From contig JANQNV010000307.1 in assembly GCA_028279425.1 (NCBI GenBank), positions 1-43,717 of the forward strand: a stretch of DNA of 43,717 nt, read 5' to 3'. A program made the translations under genes and the position numbers. The notes under the pieces were generated by a model. It had not been told where the DNA came from and did no database searches. It saw only the letters and a program-made list of their open reading frames with translations. Source of the DNA: Longimicrobiales bacterium (lineage in GTDB: Bacteria > Gemmatimonadota > Gemmatimonadetes > Longimicrobiales > Gaopeijiaceae). This document shows, piece by piece, positions 25,145-33,832 of this stretch (position 1 is its first letter; each line of letters opens with the position of its first letter).

Positions 25145-27565
25145 TCAGGGAATGATCGGACGGGGACGGAGGACGAAGAGTCCCTCGTTCATGCTCGAGA
25201 CGACCACCAGACCCGACTCGAAGAAGGGCCATGCGGTCCACGCGCCCCCTCCGAATCCCGGGGCGTTCGCGCCGTACGGAGTGGTGTCGAACCAGCCGAC
25301 CTCGACGGGCGACTCGGGATCCGAGATGTCGAGGACGCGCATCCCGGCCTGGTAGTTGGCCAGGTACGCTCGGTTGCCCCGGATGTAGAGGTTGTGATCG
25401 GTCGACTGGTCGGGACCGAGATACTCCCCGGCGAGGATCGGGTCGTCGAGTTCGGTCACATCCCAGATCAGCGTCCGGGTGCGGTCCGATGTACCGACGA
25501 TCTCGTCGAGTTCGTCATTGACGTAGAGATAGCGGTGGTCCTCGGTGAGCCATCCCTGATGGACGTACGCCGTCCCCGGGTGCACCATCGACCCGAGCGA
25601 GACGGGATTCGCCTTGTCCGTCACATCCACGATGCGCATCGCGGTCTCGTTGGCCGCAAAGCAGATCTGTCGACCGCGGTAGGTCTCGTCGGGACCGCGG
25701 TAGACCGTGCACTGGGCGTCGTGGGTGCGGCCGCTCCAGATCAGCCCCTCCGAGTCGGTGAAGCACCCGGCGAAGGCGGGGCTCAGAGGGTCTCGGATGT
25801 CGATCATGTGCAGCCCGCCGCCGCACGACTGCCCCCCGGTGTTCGTCCCCACGGTGTACGCGAACCCGCTCTCCGTGTCGATCACGAGGTTGTGGGCGCT
25901 GGCGACTTCGTCGTAGCGGGCATCGGGGTCGAAGGTGACGGGCATCTCCTGCGGCGAGACGCCCCGCACCCGATTCAGATCGAGAACCAGAAGCCCGTGA
26001 TCCCCTGCGCCGTCCCCCGTGAGGAAGGCGTGGTCCCGGTAGACCTTGATGTCCCGGGCACCGCTCGGATTGCCCGGCATGAGGCCGACGAAGATCGGCG
26101 TGCCCGGGTTGGTCACATCCACGACCGCCATCCCTGCCGTGCGCCCGGCGAGGACGTACTCGCGGCGGGTCTCCGGGTCCGTCCACCCCCAGATGTCGCT
26201 GACGCGCTCGCCCGGGGCGGCCCCCATACCGGAGAGAGGGAGGAAGGAGACGAGGTCGACGGCGTCGCATTCGAAGCCCTGAGCGGACCCCTCCGCACAG
26301 AGGATCGGGTCTTCGCCAGCTACCGCCTCGAGCGTCGTCGCGCCCTCCAGCCACTCGGGGTCAGCCGCAAGGTCGGAGACCTCGAAGACGGCCACGCGTC
26401 CCTGACCGCCGAGTGCTCCCGGCGCACCCGCGACGATCCGGCTCCGGTCGAGAGAGACGGCGCTGCCCAGGCCGTCGCCGGGGTCGACCTCTTCCGGGGC
26501 CAGTCGGCCCTCGTAGCTCCACCCCTCCTCGGTGTCGCGACCGAAGACGAACACCGCTCCCCCCGTCGCCCCGCCCGGGGCGCCGATCACGAGGTGGGTC
26601 GGTGAGGCGTCGAGGGCACTCCCGAAGCCGAGGGATCGCGCGCGATCCCCGTCGGCGCTTTCTGCAGCCGGGGATTCGGGGGTGAGCACGCCGGCCAGCG
26701 ACCACGTCCCCGAGGAGTCGGGTCGGTATCGCCGCACCTCGTTTCGCCCCGGGTCGCCGACGATCGCCTCCCCGTCGAGCAGCGCGACGGCGCTCCCAAG
26801 ACGGCCTCTGTCCTCCCGGGTCGTGATCTCCGAGGTCAGGCGGGCGACGAGACGCCATTCGCCCGAAGCCTCTCGTTGCCACAGGAGCGCGCCTCCTCCT
26901 CCCGTCATCCCTGGAGCCCCCGCAAGGACGAGGTCGCCATGCATTGCGAGCGCAGCCCCGAGTCCCGACGCATCCACATCGTCGGGTACCGTGAGCTCTG
27001 CTTCGATCTCCCAGGCCGAGCTCTCCCCGCGCAGCACCCGTATCCGCTCGTCGCCGAGCGCTCCTCCCGCGACGGCCAGACGAGTCCCGTCCCGACTCAG
27101 CGCCGCCCTCCGAGGTGGAGGCGACATGAGGGCCATCAGCGTGGTCATGTCCAATCCCGAGTCCGGGAGTCCGGCTGGGGAGGGACGCGTGGGGTCGAGG
27201 GGGACTCGGACGACGGCCTCCCATCTCTCGCCTTCGCGGTGGTAGAGGTGACCGGCCAGCGCTCCGTCGGGATCGCCGGCCCCGAGGAGCACACTTCCGG
27301 CGCCGGCGGTGATCCACGGGGTGAGCGTCTCCCCCGGCATCCCCCCCGGGAGCATGCCGAGCCTCTGGGTGCGCACCCACCCCTCACCCGACCAGCGAAA
27401 GACCTCTCCCTGTGAGGGGCCCCGCGCCGCACCGGGCTTGAGGGCGACGACCTCGTCCGGCCCGGTGAGGGCGACGGCAGAGCCGAACGCGTCCTGGGCA
27501 CGCGCCCCCTCGGGGAGGAGGATCGAGGCAGCGAGGGTGAGGAGAGCGAGGGTCGGGCGGATCAT
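25145..27565 (-). CDS. Choice-of-anchor B family secreted protein (FG-GAP + LVIVD repeats)
   Basis: Secreted protein of 806 residues from ATG 27565, with a signal peptide (TLALLTLAASILLPEGARAQ region). Residues about 30-430 are FG-GAP-like beta-propeller repeats, each carrying a G-xLGSAVAL or VLAGAPG strand. Residues about 450-806 contain LVIVD-type repeats (GMAVVDVTNPGTPIFVG, MRIVDVTDKANPVSLG, MRVLDISDPESPVEVG) typical of choice-of-anchor B proteins. No C-terminal anchor is obvious; the protein ends shortly after FVLRP. The ATG at 27565 gives the natural signal peptide; an ATG at 27616 would add 17 unneeded residues. Function is unknown; an extracellular or surface role is likely. Confidence 0.85.
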   Translation of the reverse strand: MIRPTLALLTLAASILLPEGARAQDAFGSAVALTGPDEVVALKPGAARGPSQGEVFRWSGEGWVRTQRLGMLPGGMPGETLTPWITAGAGSVLLGAGDPDGALAGHLYHREGERWEAVVRVPLDPTRPSPAGLPDSGLDMTTLMALMSPPPRRAALSRDGTRLAVAGGALGDERIRVLRGESSAWEIEAELTVPDDVDASGLGAALAMHGDLVLAGAPGMTGGGGALLWQREASGEWRLVARLTSEITTREDRGRLGSAVALLDGEAIVGDPGRNEVRRYRPDSSGTWSLAGVLTPESPAAESADGDRARSLGFGSALDASPTHLVIGAPGGATGGAVFVFGRDTEEGWSYEGRLAPEEVDPGDGLGSAVSLDRSRIVAGAPGALGGQGRVAVFEVSDLAADPEWLEGATTLEAVAGEDPILCAEGSAQGFECDAVDLVSFLPLSGMGAAPGERVSDIWGWTDPETRREYVLAGRTAGMAVVDVTNPGTPIFVGLMPGNPSGARDIKVYRDHAFLTGDGAGDHGLLVLDLNRVRGVSPQEMPVTFDPDARYDEVASAHNLVIDTESGFAYTVGTNTGGQSCGGGLHMIDIRDPLSPAFAGCFTDSEGLIWSGRTHDAQCTVYRGPDETYRGRQICFAANETAMRIVDVTDKANPVSLGSMVHPGTAYVHQGWLTEDHRYLYVNDELDEIVGTSDRTRTLIWDVTELDDPILAGEYLGPDQSTDHNLYIRGNRAYLANYQAGMRVLDISDPESPVEVGWFDTTPYGANAPGFGGGAWTAWPFFESGLVVVSSMNEGLFVLRPRPIIP

Positions 27566-27664
27566 GGCGGCTGAGTTCGGGGCGTACAGACAACGAAACG
27601 CCCGGAATACTGCCATGCGCTACCGCGGTGACGCTACCTCGGGTGCTGGACGGGGATCGGAGCC

Positions 27665-28711
27665 TTAGCTGCCGCCCTCCGGCTCCGTGGCCGGCTCCCG
27701 GAGGCGGTCGGCGAGTCGGCCCACGTCCGGGGTCACGAAGCTCCGGATGTGCGGGATCGCCTTGGCCAGCGCCTCCTCCGTAGTGAAGCCACCCTCCTCG
27801 ACGGCCCCGGCCCAATTGAGGAGCGGACCGTAGAGGTCGCCCGTCTCCCCCCGCTGCGTGATCGCGAACCGGGGGTGCTCCGCGATGATCGCGTCCCACT
27901 CCGCGCGCACACCCGCCCAGAAGTCGGCGGTGGCGGTCCAGTAGGCGTCCGCCGCGTGCGCGGGGTAGTCGTCGAAGCGCTGGTAGGTGTTCACACCCAC
28001 CTCGCGGACGAGGACGTGTGGCGTGCCCTCCAGGACGACCTTCGAGTTATCCTGCTCGTGGACCCAACCACCGGGGATCAGCACGTGGCGGTTGACCGCG
28101 TCGACGGCGTGGTAGTCATCGCGCGTCGTCATGTCGCGGCGGGGAAGGGGACGCCACTCACGCGCCGGCTCCCACTCGGCCACCTCACCGTCGTACGTCC
28201 ACGCGGCGACGGCCCCGTAGCGGGGGCTGTCGTCCACCTGATAGACCGTCTGAGACCAGGCGCCTGCGCGCTCTGCCTCGCTCAGCTCCTCCCACTCCCA
28301 GGCGTTCCCCCCGATGAACTTGAGGACGCCCTCGGGCTCGAACTGCCAATCCTGGCGCCAGTGCTTCACGATATACGGATCGCTATCGCGACCGGTCACG
28401 AGGATGTGCTGGAGGCTGATGAAGTCTCCACGGTCCTCGATCACACGCACGGACTCGCGGGCTCCGGAGACCTTCGGCTCCTTCAGCTCGTACCCCTCCA
28501 CGAAGGAGACCGTCTCCGTGAAGTCGAAGGTGACCGCGTGGTCGCCTGCCATGGCCAGGATCGACTGCCGATCGCGCTCGAACTTCTGGGCGTCGGAAGC
28601 CGCGGCAGGACGCATGTCGCCGCCGGGAGTCGAGGTGCCCGGCGCCGTGGCGCAGGCGCCGAGGAGCAGCGTCAAAGCGGCGAGAGCCGCGGTAGAGATA
28701 GAGCGGATCAT
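27665..28711 (-). CDS. DUF6607 family lipoprotein
   Basis: Lipoprotein of 348 residues with lipobox LLGAC (Cys20). The body matches DUF6607: FERDRQSILAMAGDHAVTF, ETVSFVEGYELKEP, FISLQHILVTG, VKHWRQDWQFEP and a long Trp-rich beta region. The family is widespread in Gram-negative bacteria and of unknown function. ATG at 28711 (or the adjacent ATG at 28714) gives a classic signal; a more distant upstream start would add residues encoded by the Fur-box-like region. No Shine-Dalgarno is visible. The Fur-like site 17 bases upstream suggests iron-dependent expression. It is a single gene between the choice-of-anchor B gene and an ADOP gene on the same strand. Confidence 0.85.
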   Translation of the reverse strand: MIRSISTAALAALTLLLGACATAPGTSTPGGDMRPAAASDAQKFERDRQSILAMAGDHAVTFDFTETVSFVEGYELKEPKVSGARESVRVIEDRGDFISLQHILVTGRDSDPYIVKHWRQDWQFEPEGVLKFIGGNAWEWEELSEAERAGAWSQTVYQVDDSPRYGAVAAWTYDGEVAEWEPAREWRPLPRRDMTTRDDYHAVDAVNRHVLIPGGWVHEQDNSKVVLEGTPHVLVREVGVNTYQRFDDYPAHAADAYWTATADFWAGVRAEWDAIIAEHPRFAITQRGETGDLYGPLLNWAGAVEEGGFTTEEALAKAIPHIRSFVTPDVGRLADRLREPATEPEGGS

Positions 28712-28727
28712 CATGGGGGTTTGAGTT

Positions 28728-28742
28728 TGATTCTCATTCGCA
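28728..28742 (-). promoter_or_regulatory. Fur-box-like site upstream of the DUF6607 gene
   Basis: TGATTCTCATTCGCA agrees with the 15-base 7-1-7 Fur consensus at 11 positions and lies 17 bases before the ATG, where Fur would block transcription or early elongation. In this GC-rich setting the match is notable but unproven. Confidence 0.4.
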
Positions 28743-28811
28743 CACGGGACACTAACACGCATCGTGCCCGAGCACCAATGAGGCCGGCCGGCCGACCCCT
28801 CCCTCCGTCGA

Positions 28812-31574
28812 TCACTCCGCCGACATCGCCCCCGCCGGGTCGATTGCAGCGGCGCGCCACGCGGGCACCCACGCGGCCAGGAGGGCGGCCGCCGCGAGCG
28901 CCGCGGCGACCGCCGCGAAGACAGTCGGGTTCACCGTCGGGACGTCGAGCAGCACAGCCTCGAGGAAGCGGCCCGTGAGCAGGGCGATCGCGAGGCCACC
29001 GACCAGGCCGGCCGCCACCAGGCGCGCCGCCCGCGCCACGATCAACCGCAGCAGGTCGCCACGTTGGGCGCCGAGGGCGGCGCGAATCCCGATCTCCCGG
29101 CTCCGCTGCGCCACCGCGAACGACAGCACGCTGTAGAGGCCCAGCGACGCCACGACGAGCGCGAGCACACCGAAGGCGGTGAAGAGCGTCGCGCCCACCC
29201 GCCACGAACCCCGCATCGAACGGATGCGGCTCACCTGAGGGGTCGCGCTGACGTAGCGGATGTCGGAGCCGAGTGAGGCCATCCGCTCCCGGAGCGCCGG
29301 GACGATCGCCTCGGGATCGCCGTCAACGCGGAGCAGAAGACCTCTCAGGCCCTCCGTCTCGAGGGGTAGGGGCCAGGTGACCGACCACTGGCTCTGGTCA
29401 CCGAGCGAGCCGACCATGATGTCCTCGTAGACGCCGATCACGGGCTGGCAGGGGCCGGGCCCGTCGGTCTCTCCCACGCGCACCCGCAGGCTGATGCACT
29501 CGCCAACGGGATCGCGCCCGGGCCACACACCCTCGGCAAACGAGCGGCTGACCATCAGCGCCTGCGGGGCACCGGTGCGGTACTCGCTCGCGGTGAAGGC
29601 GCGTCCCTGGGTGACGCGGAGGCCCGCCGTTTCGATGTATCCCTCGGTGCCGGCGTACGTATAGGGGCCGCCCTGCGGGACGCGCGGGATCTTGTCTCCG
29701 TTGCTCGTCCACATGTCGTGCATCTCGTCCCACCCGTAGAGGGGACGCTGGCTCGACGAGAGGATCGCTCGCTCGACGCCGGGCATCGCACCGAGCACTG
29801 CGAGGGCTTCGCGATGGAGCTGGTCCTGCCGCTCCCACTCGACGCCGCCGTGCATCTCGAGCTCGACGTTGATGAGCACCTCGTGATCGAAACCCACGTC
29901 GAACTCCAGCGCCCGCTGCAGGCTCTGCACGAAGAGCCCCGCGCCGACGAGCAGCACCGTCGACAGCGACACCTGCCCGAGTGTCAGCAGGTCGCGCGCC
30001 CGGGCGCCCCCCCGCGTCGATCCGCGGCGGTTCTTTCGAAGCACGTCGCCGGGGTCGGTACGGAGCGCCTGCATCGCCGGCAGGACCCCCGCGACCACGG
30101 TCGTCGCCAACACGATCATCGCCAGGAACCCGAACAGGCGCGGGTCCAGCCACTGGTCGGGCAGGGGGATACCGGGGAGGAGCAAGCCGTAGAGCGTCTG
30201 GCCGCTCCATCGGGCGACGAGCGTTGCCGCCGCACCCCCGACCACGGTGAGGACGAGTGCTTCCGAGAGGGCCCGGAGGATCAGGCGTCGACGGCTCACG
30301 CCGAAGGCGAGCCGGACCGCTCGGTCCCGCTGCCGGTCGATCCCCCGCGCCAACATCAGGTTGGCGACGTTGGCGCAGGCGATGAGGAGCACCAGGAGTG
30401 AGACGCCCGCGAGCCAGAGGGTGATCGAGGTGTCGGTCGTGGAGTTGGGACCGAGGGCCATCAGGAAGGCGCCCGTCCGCACGCGCCCGCCCTGCTCGTC
30501 GGGACCTACCGTTTCACCGGCTTCGATCGCGGCGTTTACGGCGACGGTATGCGCCTCGGTCATACGCGCCGAGGCCTGGGCGTCGGTGACGCCGTCCCGG
30601 AGTCGCACGATTACCCGGAACCACCACGCGCCCCGTGACTCCATCGGCCCCCACGAGTTCTCCAGGGCGACGTTCATCCGCACCGGCACCCAGAGGTCGA
30701 CCGAGCGGATCTCCGCCCCGGTGAAGCCGCGCGGCGCCACGCCCACGACTTCGTAGTCGTGCGTCCCCAACGTGACGACGCGGCCCACGACCTCCGGGTC
30801 GAGCCCGAACTCGCGATCCCAGAAGCTGTAGCTGAGTACGGCGACGGGGGGCGCGCCGGCCCGATCGTCGTCGGCGTCGAAGAACCGACCGAGCGCGGGT
30901 TGAACGCCGAGCAGCGGGAAGAACTCGAAGCCCGCGCCCTGAACGAGTGCCCGGCGGGCGTCGATTCCCGAGCCCATCGTGAAACGTCGGCGAGGCCGAT
31001 AGACCGCGGCTCCCTCGAGTACAGGCAGGTCTCGGATGGCTTCGTAGTCCGGGAAGGAGTAGGCCATCGGTCCGTTCAGCGACCGCTGTCCGAGACCGTC
31101 GAGCTGAAGGAAACGCAGGCTCTCGTGGTCCTGGACGTGCTCGGGCGGGCTGAGCAGCACCCGGTCGACCGCGCCGAACATGGTCGCGTTGGCGCCGAGA
31201 CCCAGCGCGAGGGTGACGACGACGGCGAGGGCGAAGCCCGGGGCGCTGCGGAAGACCCGCAGCGCCGCGACGAGTTCGGCGACGACGTCGCGCGAAAAGG
31301 AGGACCCGGGGCCGTCGAGCCGGGCCGTGCCGGGGCTCCCGCCGGGTGCGGTTCCGGGCGCAGAGCCCGGTGTCGCCTCGGGCGACCCGCCGAGGTAGCG
31401 GACGCCGACGGCGAGCGCTTGCCACCAGTACCAGAGGGTGGCCGCTACGCCGCCGCGACGCGTCCGCAGCGCGGCGTATTCCTGGCGGAGATCACCGACG
31501 ATGAAGTCGGCGGGGCCGGCGGATCGCAGGCACCAGCGTAGCAGACGTTCGGCGGTCCGAGGCGGCATCGGCAT
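28812..31574 (-). CDS. ADOP family MacB/FtsX-like permease (module 2)
   Basis: Protein of 920 residues starting at ATG 31574, sharing one base with the PadR TGA (TGATG). It begins with a permease-prefix domain (AERLLRWCLRSAGPADFIVGDL). Two periplasmic core plus FtsX membrane units follow: FALAVVVTLALGLGANATMFG early, LWLAGVSLLVLLIACANVANLM in the middle, and a last block ending AAWVPAWRAAAIDP. An unusually Gly/Pro/Ser/Thr-rich linker (about residues 60-95, GSPEATPGSAPGTAPGG) separates prefix and core. No ATPase partner is nearby. Substrate unknown. Confidence 0.9.
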   Translation of the reverse strand: MPMPPRTAERLLRWCLRSAGPADFIVGDLRQEYAALRTRRGGVAATLWYWWQALAVGVRYLGGSPEATPGSAPGTAPGGSPGTARLDGPGSSFSRDVVAELVAALRVFRSAPGFALAVVVTLALGLGANATMFGAVDRVLLSPPEHVQDHESLRFLQLDGLGQRSLNGPMAYSFPDYEAIRDLPVLEGAAVYRPRRRFTMGSGIDARRALVQGAGFEFFPLLGVQPALGRFFDADDDRAGAPPVAVLSYSFWDREFGLDPEVVGRVVTLGTHDYEVVGVAPRGFTGAEIRSVDLWVPVRMNVALENSWGPMESRGAWWFRVIVRLRDGVTDAQASARMTEAHTVAVNAAIEAGETVGPDEQGGRVRTGAFLMALGPNSTTDTSITLWLAGVSLLVLLIACANVANLMLARGIDRQRDRAVRLAFGVSRRRLILRALSEALVLTVVGGAAATLVARWSGQTLYGLLLPGIPLPDQWLDPRLFGFLAMIVLATTVVAGVLPAMQALRTDPGDVLRKNRRGSTRGGARARDLLTLGQVSLSTVLLVGAGLFVQSLQRALEFDVGFDHEVLINVELEMHGGVEWERQDQLHREALAVLGAMPGVERAILSSSQRPLYGWDEMHDMWTSNGDKIPRVPQGGPYTYAGTEGYIETAGLRVTQGRAFTASEYRTGAPQALMVSRSFAEGVWPGRDPVGECISLRVRVGETDGPGPCQPVIGVYEDIMVGSLGDQSQWSVTWPLPLETEGLRGLLLRVDGDPEAIVPALRERMASLGSDIRYVSATPQVSRIRSMRGSWRVGATLFTAFGVLALVVASLGLYSVLSFAVAQRSREIGIRAALGAQRGDLLRLIVARAARLVAAGLVGGLAIALLTGRFLEAVLLDVPTVNPTVFAAVAAALAAAALLAAWVPAWRAAAIDPAGAMSAE

Positions 31575-31909
31575 CAGGCCTTCTCCAACTCGGGCTCGAC
31601 GCCGTCCCACAGCTTCAGCAGAGCTTCGCGAGAGATGCGAAGCGCCCGCCGCCCCTCGGCGGTGACGCGAAAGCGCCGCATCGGCGCGCCGCCGCGCTCG
31701 GGGATCGGAGCGGAGTCCTCCGTCTGCCACTCCAGGAGTTCTTTCGCACCCAGACGATCGAAGGTGCGGTAGAGCGCCCCCCTCGACACGCTCCGCCCGG
31801 CACGCTCCTCGAGCACCGTCCGGATGTTGGGCGCGTAGGCCTCGTCGCCGGCCTGGAGGATGGCGAGGAGGACCATCTGTTCGAACTCACCGATATGACC
31901 TGGGGGCAT
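31574..31909 (-). CDS. PadR-family transcriptional regulator (module 2)
   Basis: Protein of 111 residues: GEFEQMVLLAILQAGDEAYAP, then RTVLEERAGRSVSRGALYRTFDRL as the winged-helix recognition part, and PMRRFRVTAEGRRALR as the wing. GAGG lies 6 bases before the ATG at 31909. It is coupled to the ADOP gene by the TGATG overlap and preceded by a palindrome that overlaps the promoter, so it is probably autoregulated and represses the permease. Confidence 0.9.
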   Translation of the reverse strand: MPPGHIGEFEQMVLLAILQAGDEAYAPNIRTVLEERAGRSVSRGALYRTFDRLGAKELLEWQTEDSAPIPERGGAPMRRFRVTAEGRRALRISREALLKLWDGVEPELEKA

Positions 31910-31930
31910 CTTCGACCTCGGAGTCTGCGT

Positions 31931-31973
31931 TGTACACTCCGCGGAGTCTACATGAGCGACTGCGAGAGGTCAA
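31931..31973 (-). promoter_or_regulatory. Promoter with 22-bp palindromic operator of PadR-ADOP module 2
   Basis: On the minus strand TTGACC (31973-31968), 17 bases and TAGACT (31950-31945) form a good promoter. Its -10 box lies inside a 22-bp palindrome (31931-31952) whose half TGTA-n-ACTCCG matches the other half CGGAGT-n-TACA; only one base pair is broken. This is exactly where a dimeric PadR repressor would bind. Confidence 0.6.
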
Positions 31974-32050
31974 TGGGGGAATCTGCGGGGGTCGATAGGG
32001 GGGCGGCGCAGAGTAGGCGCGGCGAGGTGGCCCCGGCGGCGGGCGGCGCC

Positions 32051-32056
32051 TAACCT
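32051..32056 (+). promoter_or_regulatory. Candidate leaderless -10 box before the helical secreted protein pair
   Basis: TAACCT ends 6 bases before the ATG at 32063, with no Shine-Dalgarno between; same layout as at 5773 and 6154. Confidence 0.3.
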
Positions 32057-32062
32057 ATCGGC

Positions 32063-33832
32063 ATGCCCCGACCACCTCCTGACCGCCCCGTCCGGCTCCC
32101 CAACGCGCCGCGCCGTATGCTGACTCTCTCGTTGCGTTGCTTCGGATTGCTGGTCCTGGCGGGGACGGCGAGTGCGTTGCTCGCCGGGCCGTCGGGCACG
32201 TTGCTGGCTGCACCCGCGGGTGGGCAGGCGCCGGTCCAGGCGACGAGCCTCGGGGGCGCGGCTCTGGATTCGGCGCGCGTTGTCGCTCTGATCCGGACGG
32301 CTGCTGAAGGGCTTCGCTCGCCCGAGATGGATCCAGTCCAGAGGGAGCTCTACGCAGGGCTGCGGCAACACGCCGAGAGACTCGGGGTCGAACTCCCGAG
32401 CGCCGACTCCAACCCCGAACCCGATCGACCGCAGTACGACCCGAGGCCTGACGTTGCCTCTGTGCTCGAGGCGGAGGGCCCCGAGGCGGCCCTGAGGTTC
32501 GCGGCAGAGGCCGACACGCGGCGAGGGATCGGTGGCTCCCCCGCCTATGCACTCGCGCTGATTTCGGACCGATTCGGACGGGCGCGTGCTTTCGAACTCG
32601 CGTTGCGCGAGGTGGAACGGCCGTCGAACGCCGTCTGGGCGGCCCTGACCGGAAGCGGGGGCTCGGCCCCCTGGGACCCCACGGTACTCTCGGCGATCGA
32701 CGCGGCGAGCCTGTCCGACCGAGAGCGACGCTTGACCCGCCAGGCAGCACTCGGTGCGATGATCGGGGGATCGCCCCCTGACGTGTGGGAGGCGGTGGAC
32801 CGGGCGGACCCCGACGAGGTTGCACACGTGGGGTCGTGGGTGCTGAGCAGGGCAGACAGCACGTCGCCGCGCGGGTTCGTCGAGGGTGTGGCTCGAGAGG
32901 CCGTCGAAGCACTGCGGGAGGTCGACCCCTCCCACTGGCCGGGCCTGGAGGCCTCTCTCTTCGGCAGCTGCTGGCGGCTCGAGCTTTCCGCCTGCCCCGC
33001 GGCGGGGCTTCACGGACGTCTCCATCCTGGGGCATTCGGTTCGCGATTCCGCCCGTGCGACCGCGCCCGGCTTTATTGGGACCACGTGGTGGAGCAGGAT
33101 CGTCGCTTTGCTGCCGCGGGCGCCCCGACGCGCGCGGTCGCGGAGTTTCGTGCACTTGCGCTTGCCCAGGCCACGGCGCCGTTCGCCAACGGAGCCTGTG
33201 ATCCCCGGATGGACTCGGCGTTCGTCGCGTGGATGCCGGAACTCGACGAGATCGAACGCCGGCTACCGCCGGAGACGGCAGACCGTCTGCGCGCACACAT
33301 CGTGTTCGCTTGGGCCCCCCGCGACGCTCAACGAGGCCGGGGCGCGGTATCGCGACTCTCGTCGGCGAGTCGCGACTCCATCCTCGTCGTCGCGGTCCAA
33401 CGGGCGTGGGGCGTGAACCCGCTTCCGGCGATCGACCTCTGGATCGAGTTCGCGAAGACTCCGCAGCCGATCTACAGGCCGGAGGACATCTATTCCTTCC
33501 TCCACCGGATCGGGCAGCCCGATCGCGCGGCCGCAGTGCTTCCACTCCTCGAGGAGGGCGTTCGCCTCGGGGCGCGTCTGGAGTGGGCGAGTATACTCCT
33601 CGGCACCAAGCAGTTCACTGCCGCACGCGACGAGGCGATGGCGGCCATCGCCCAGTGGACACCCGGTCGAGAGCGGATGTACCTCTCGCGTTTCTGGACG
33701 GAGCTGGAGGAGTATGACGCGGTCGAGGCTCTTCTGGAGCGGCTTGCCCCGACGTCAGATGCCACGGCGCGGGCGAGGGCGGTCGCCGCGATCGCGGAGG
33801 CCTGGCTCGAGGTCCACAGGAGGCGGTGGTGA
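32063..33832 (+). CDS. Secreted helical-repeat protein A of a tandem paralogous pair
   Basis: Protein of 589 residues with a hydrophobic export signal (LTLSLRCFGLLVLAGTASALLAG); an internal ATG at 32117 would give a more normal signal peptide. The rest is almost entirely alpha-helical, Ala/Leu/Glu/Arg-rich, like TPR or other helical-repeat scaffolds (for example RLGARLEWASILLGTKQF and ARDEAMAAIAQWTPG). Conserved cysteines occur around CWRLELSAC. No catalytic motif is seen. It is a paralogue of the next gene, sharing LGVxLP, FVAWMPELDEIE/FNAWIPGIEDAS and RLEWAxxLL blocks. The two genes overlap by 7 bases. Function unknown. Confidence 0.7.
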   Translation: MPRPPPDRPVRLPNAPRRMLTLSLRCFGLLVLAGTASALLAGPSGTLLAAPAGGQAPVQATSLGGAALDSARVVALIRTAAEGLRSPEMDPVQRELYAGLRQHAERLGVELPSADSNPEPDRPQYDPRPDVASVLEAEGPEAALRFAAEADTRRGIGGSPAYALALISDRFGRARAFELALREVERPSNAVWAALTGSGGSAPWDPTVLSAIDAASLSDRERRLTRQAALGAMIGGSPPDVWEAVDRADPDEVAHVGSWVLSRADSTSPRGFVEGVAREAVEALREVDPSHWPGLEASLFGSCWRLELSACPAAGLHGRLHPGAFGSRFRPCDRARLYWDHVVEQDRRFAAAGAPTRAVAEFRALALAQATAPFANGACDPRMDSAFVAWMPELDEIERRLPPETADRLRAHIVFAWAPRDAQRGRGAVSRLSSASRDSILVVAVQRAWGVNPLPAIDLWIEFAKTPQPIYRPEDIYSFLHRIGQPDRAAAVLPLLEEGVRLGARLEWASILLGTKQFTAARDEAMAAIAQWTPGRERMYLSRFWTELEEYDAVEALLERLAPTSDATARARAVAAIAEAWLEVHRRRW

